NCBI RefSeq assembly: GCF_003149535.1
Contig: NZ_QGDB01000002.1
Coordinates: 310,001-374,000 of the forward strand
Reading direction: 5' to 3'
DNA length: 64,000 nucleotides
Source: Falsochrobactrum shanghaiense
GTDB lineage: Bacteria > Pseudomonadota > Alphaproteobacteria > Rhizobiales > Rhizobiaceae
Part shown: positions 63,906 to 64,000 of the stretch, one piece after another
How positions within the stretch are numbered: position 1 is the stretch's first letter
Layout of the letters: every line of letters starts with the position of its first letter
Program-made: the position numbers and the translations under genes
Notes under the pieces: model-generated
The model's database searches: none
What the model was told of the DNA's origin: nothing
The model's input: the letters and a program-made list of their open reading frames with translations, nothing else

Positions 63906-64000
63906 TCAGCCGGCTTGCAGTTCCTTGGCGATCATTTCGCGGAAGATTGCGCCGCCAAGGCCAAGGGGCCGGGCTTTGCGGTGAATGAGAAAACATGTGT
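63906..64000 (-). CDS. C-terminal end of a probable LysR family regulator (cut by window end)
   Basis: The last 30 codons of a minus-strand gene are visible, ending in TGA at 63906-63908. They read CFLIHRKARPLGLGGAIFRE then MIAKELQAG, which matches the last strand and helix of LysR effector-binding domains (pattern L-x-HRK-RPL...FRE-I). The rest is beyond the window, so the assignment is tentative. Confidence 0.4.
   Translation of the reverse strand, partial: TCFLIHRKARPLGLGGAIFREMIAKELQAG

Noticed and set aside
1..64000. CRISPR array, rRNA operon, intact insertion sequence or replication origin
   Set aside because: No regularly spaced repeats, rRNA sequence, transposase gene with terminal inverted repeats or origin-like cluster was seen.

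Overview
The window comes from an alphaproteobacterium of the order Rhizobiales, most probably Brucella/Ochrobactrum. This rests on adjacent divK and pleD followed by rpmG, a pyrB-pyrC'-plsY-dprA-topA-rnr block, an AcrAB-type pump resembling Brucella BepDE, a GAAC-N7-GAAC SOS box, a TTAA-N7-TTAAC-like CtrA site and interspersed palindromic repeats of the Brucella type. The assignment is from recognition alone; no database was searched. Most of the DNA is ordinary, tightly packed chromosome with many 4-bp ATGA gene overlaps.

Layout. (1) 1-6.4 kb: an N-acyl amino acid deacylase fragment, a serine/threonine dehydratase-family enzyme and, divergently, a D-serine dehydratase-like PLP enzyme heading a complete polar amino acid ABC transporter; this looks like a scavenging module for an unusual amino acid. 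(2) 6.4-14.8 kb: catalase, a bepDER-like multidrug efflux operon with a candidate operator, and a DUF2189 membrane protein. (3) 14.8-17.2 kb: a decayed integrative element inserted at the 3' end of tRNA-Cys and bounded by perfect 19-bp repeats. It holds an integrase fragment, a phage structural-gene fragment and an antitoxin fragment joined to each other, plus an intact-looking HicAB pair and a small coiled-coil membrane protein. (4) 17.4-22.3 kb: SOS polymerase dinB, an rnk-like factor, DUF3572, the cell-cycle regulators divK-pleD, and rpmG. (5) 22.3-34.3 kb: a long minus-strand block (MFS, Nudix, DUF983, rnr, topA, dprA, plsY, a dihydroorotase homologue without metal ligands, pyrB). (6) 34.4-40.7 kb: aidB, ruvX, UPF0173 hydrolase, gatCA and an FAD oxidoreductase.

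(7) 40.7-46.6 kb: acylating acetaldehyde dehydrogenase, 4-hydroxy-2-oxovalerate aldolase and an MHS-type transporter, converging on a Cache sensor kinase/FixJ-type regulator pair. (8) 46.8-51.6 kb: a phospholipase D/cardiolipin synthase-like enzyme, an Lrp regulator divergent from a RocB-like peptidase, and a VOC protein. (9) 51.9-60.1 kb: the most distinctive catabolic unit, a complete dipeptide-type ABC importer followed without gaps by an FAD amine/amino acid oxidase, an L-2-amino-thiazoline-4-carboxylate hydrolase-family protein and an M20D amidohydrolase. (10) 60.2-64 kb: a secreted phytase/esterase-like protein behind a three-repeat Pho box, rpsU, a small basic protein, cspA and the tail of a probable LysR regulator.

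The observations most worth a second look are the tRNA-Cys element and its fused fragments, the ATC-hydrolase operon, the Pho box at the phytase-like gene, the metal-ligand-less PyrC partner of PyrB, and several perfect inverted repeats in promoter regions.
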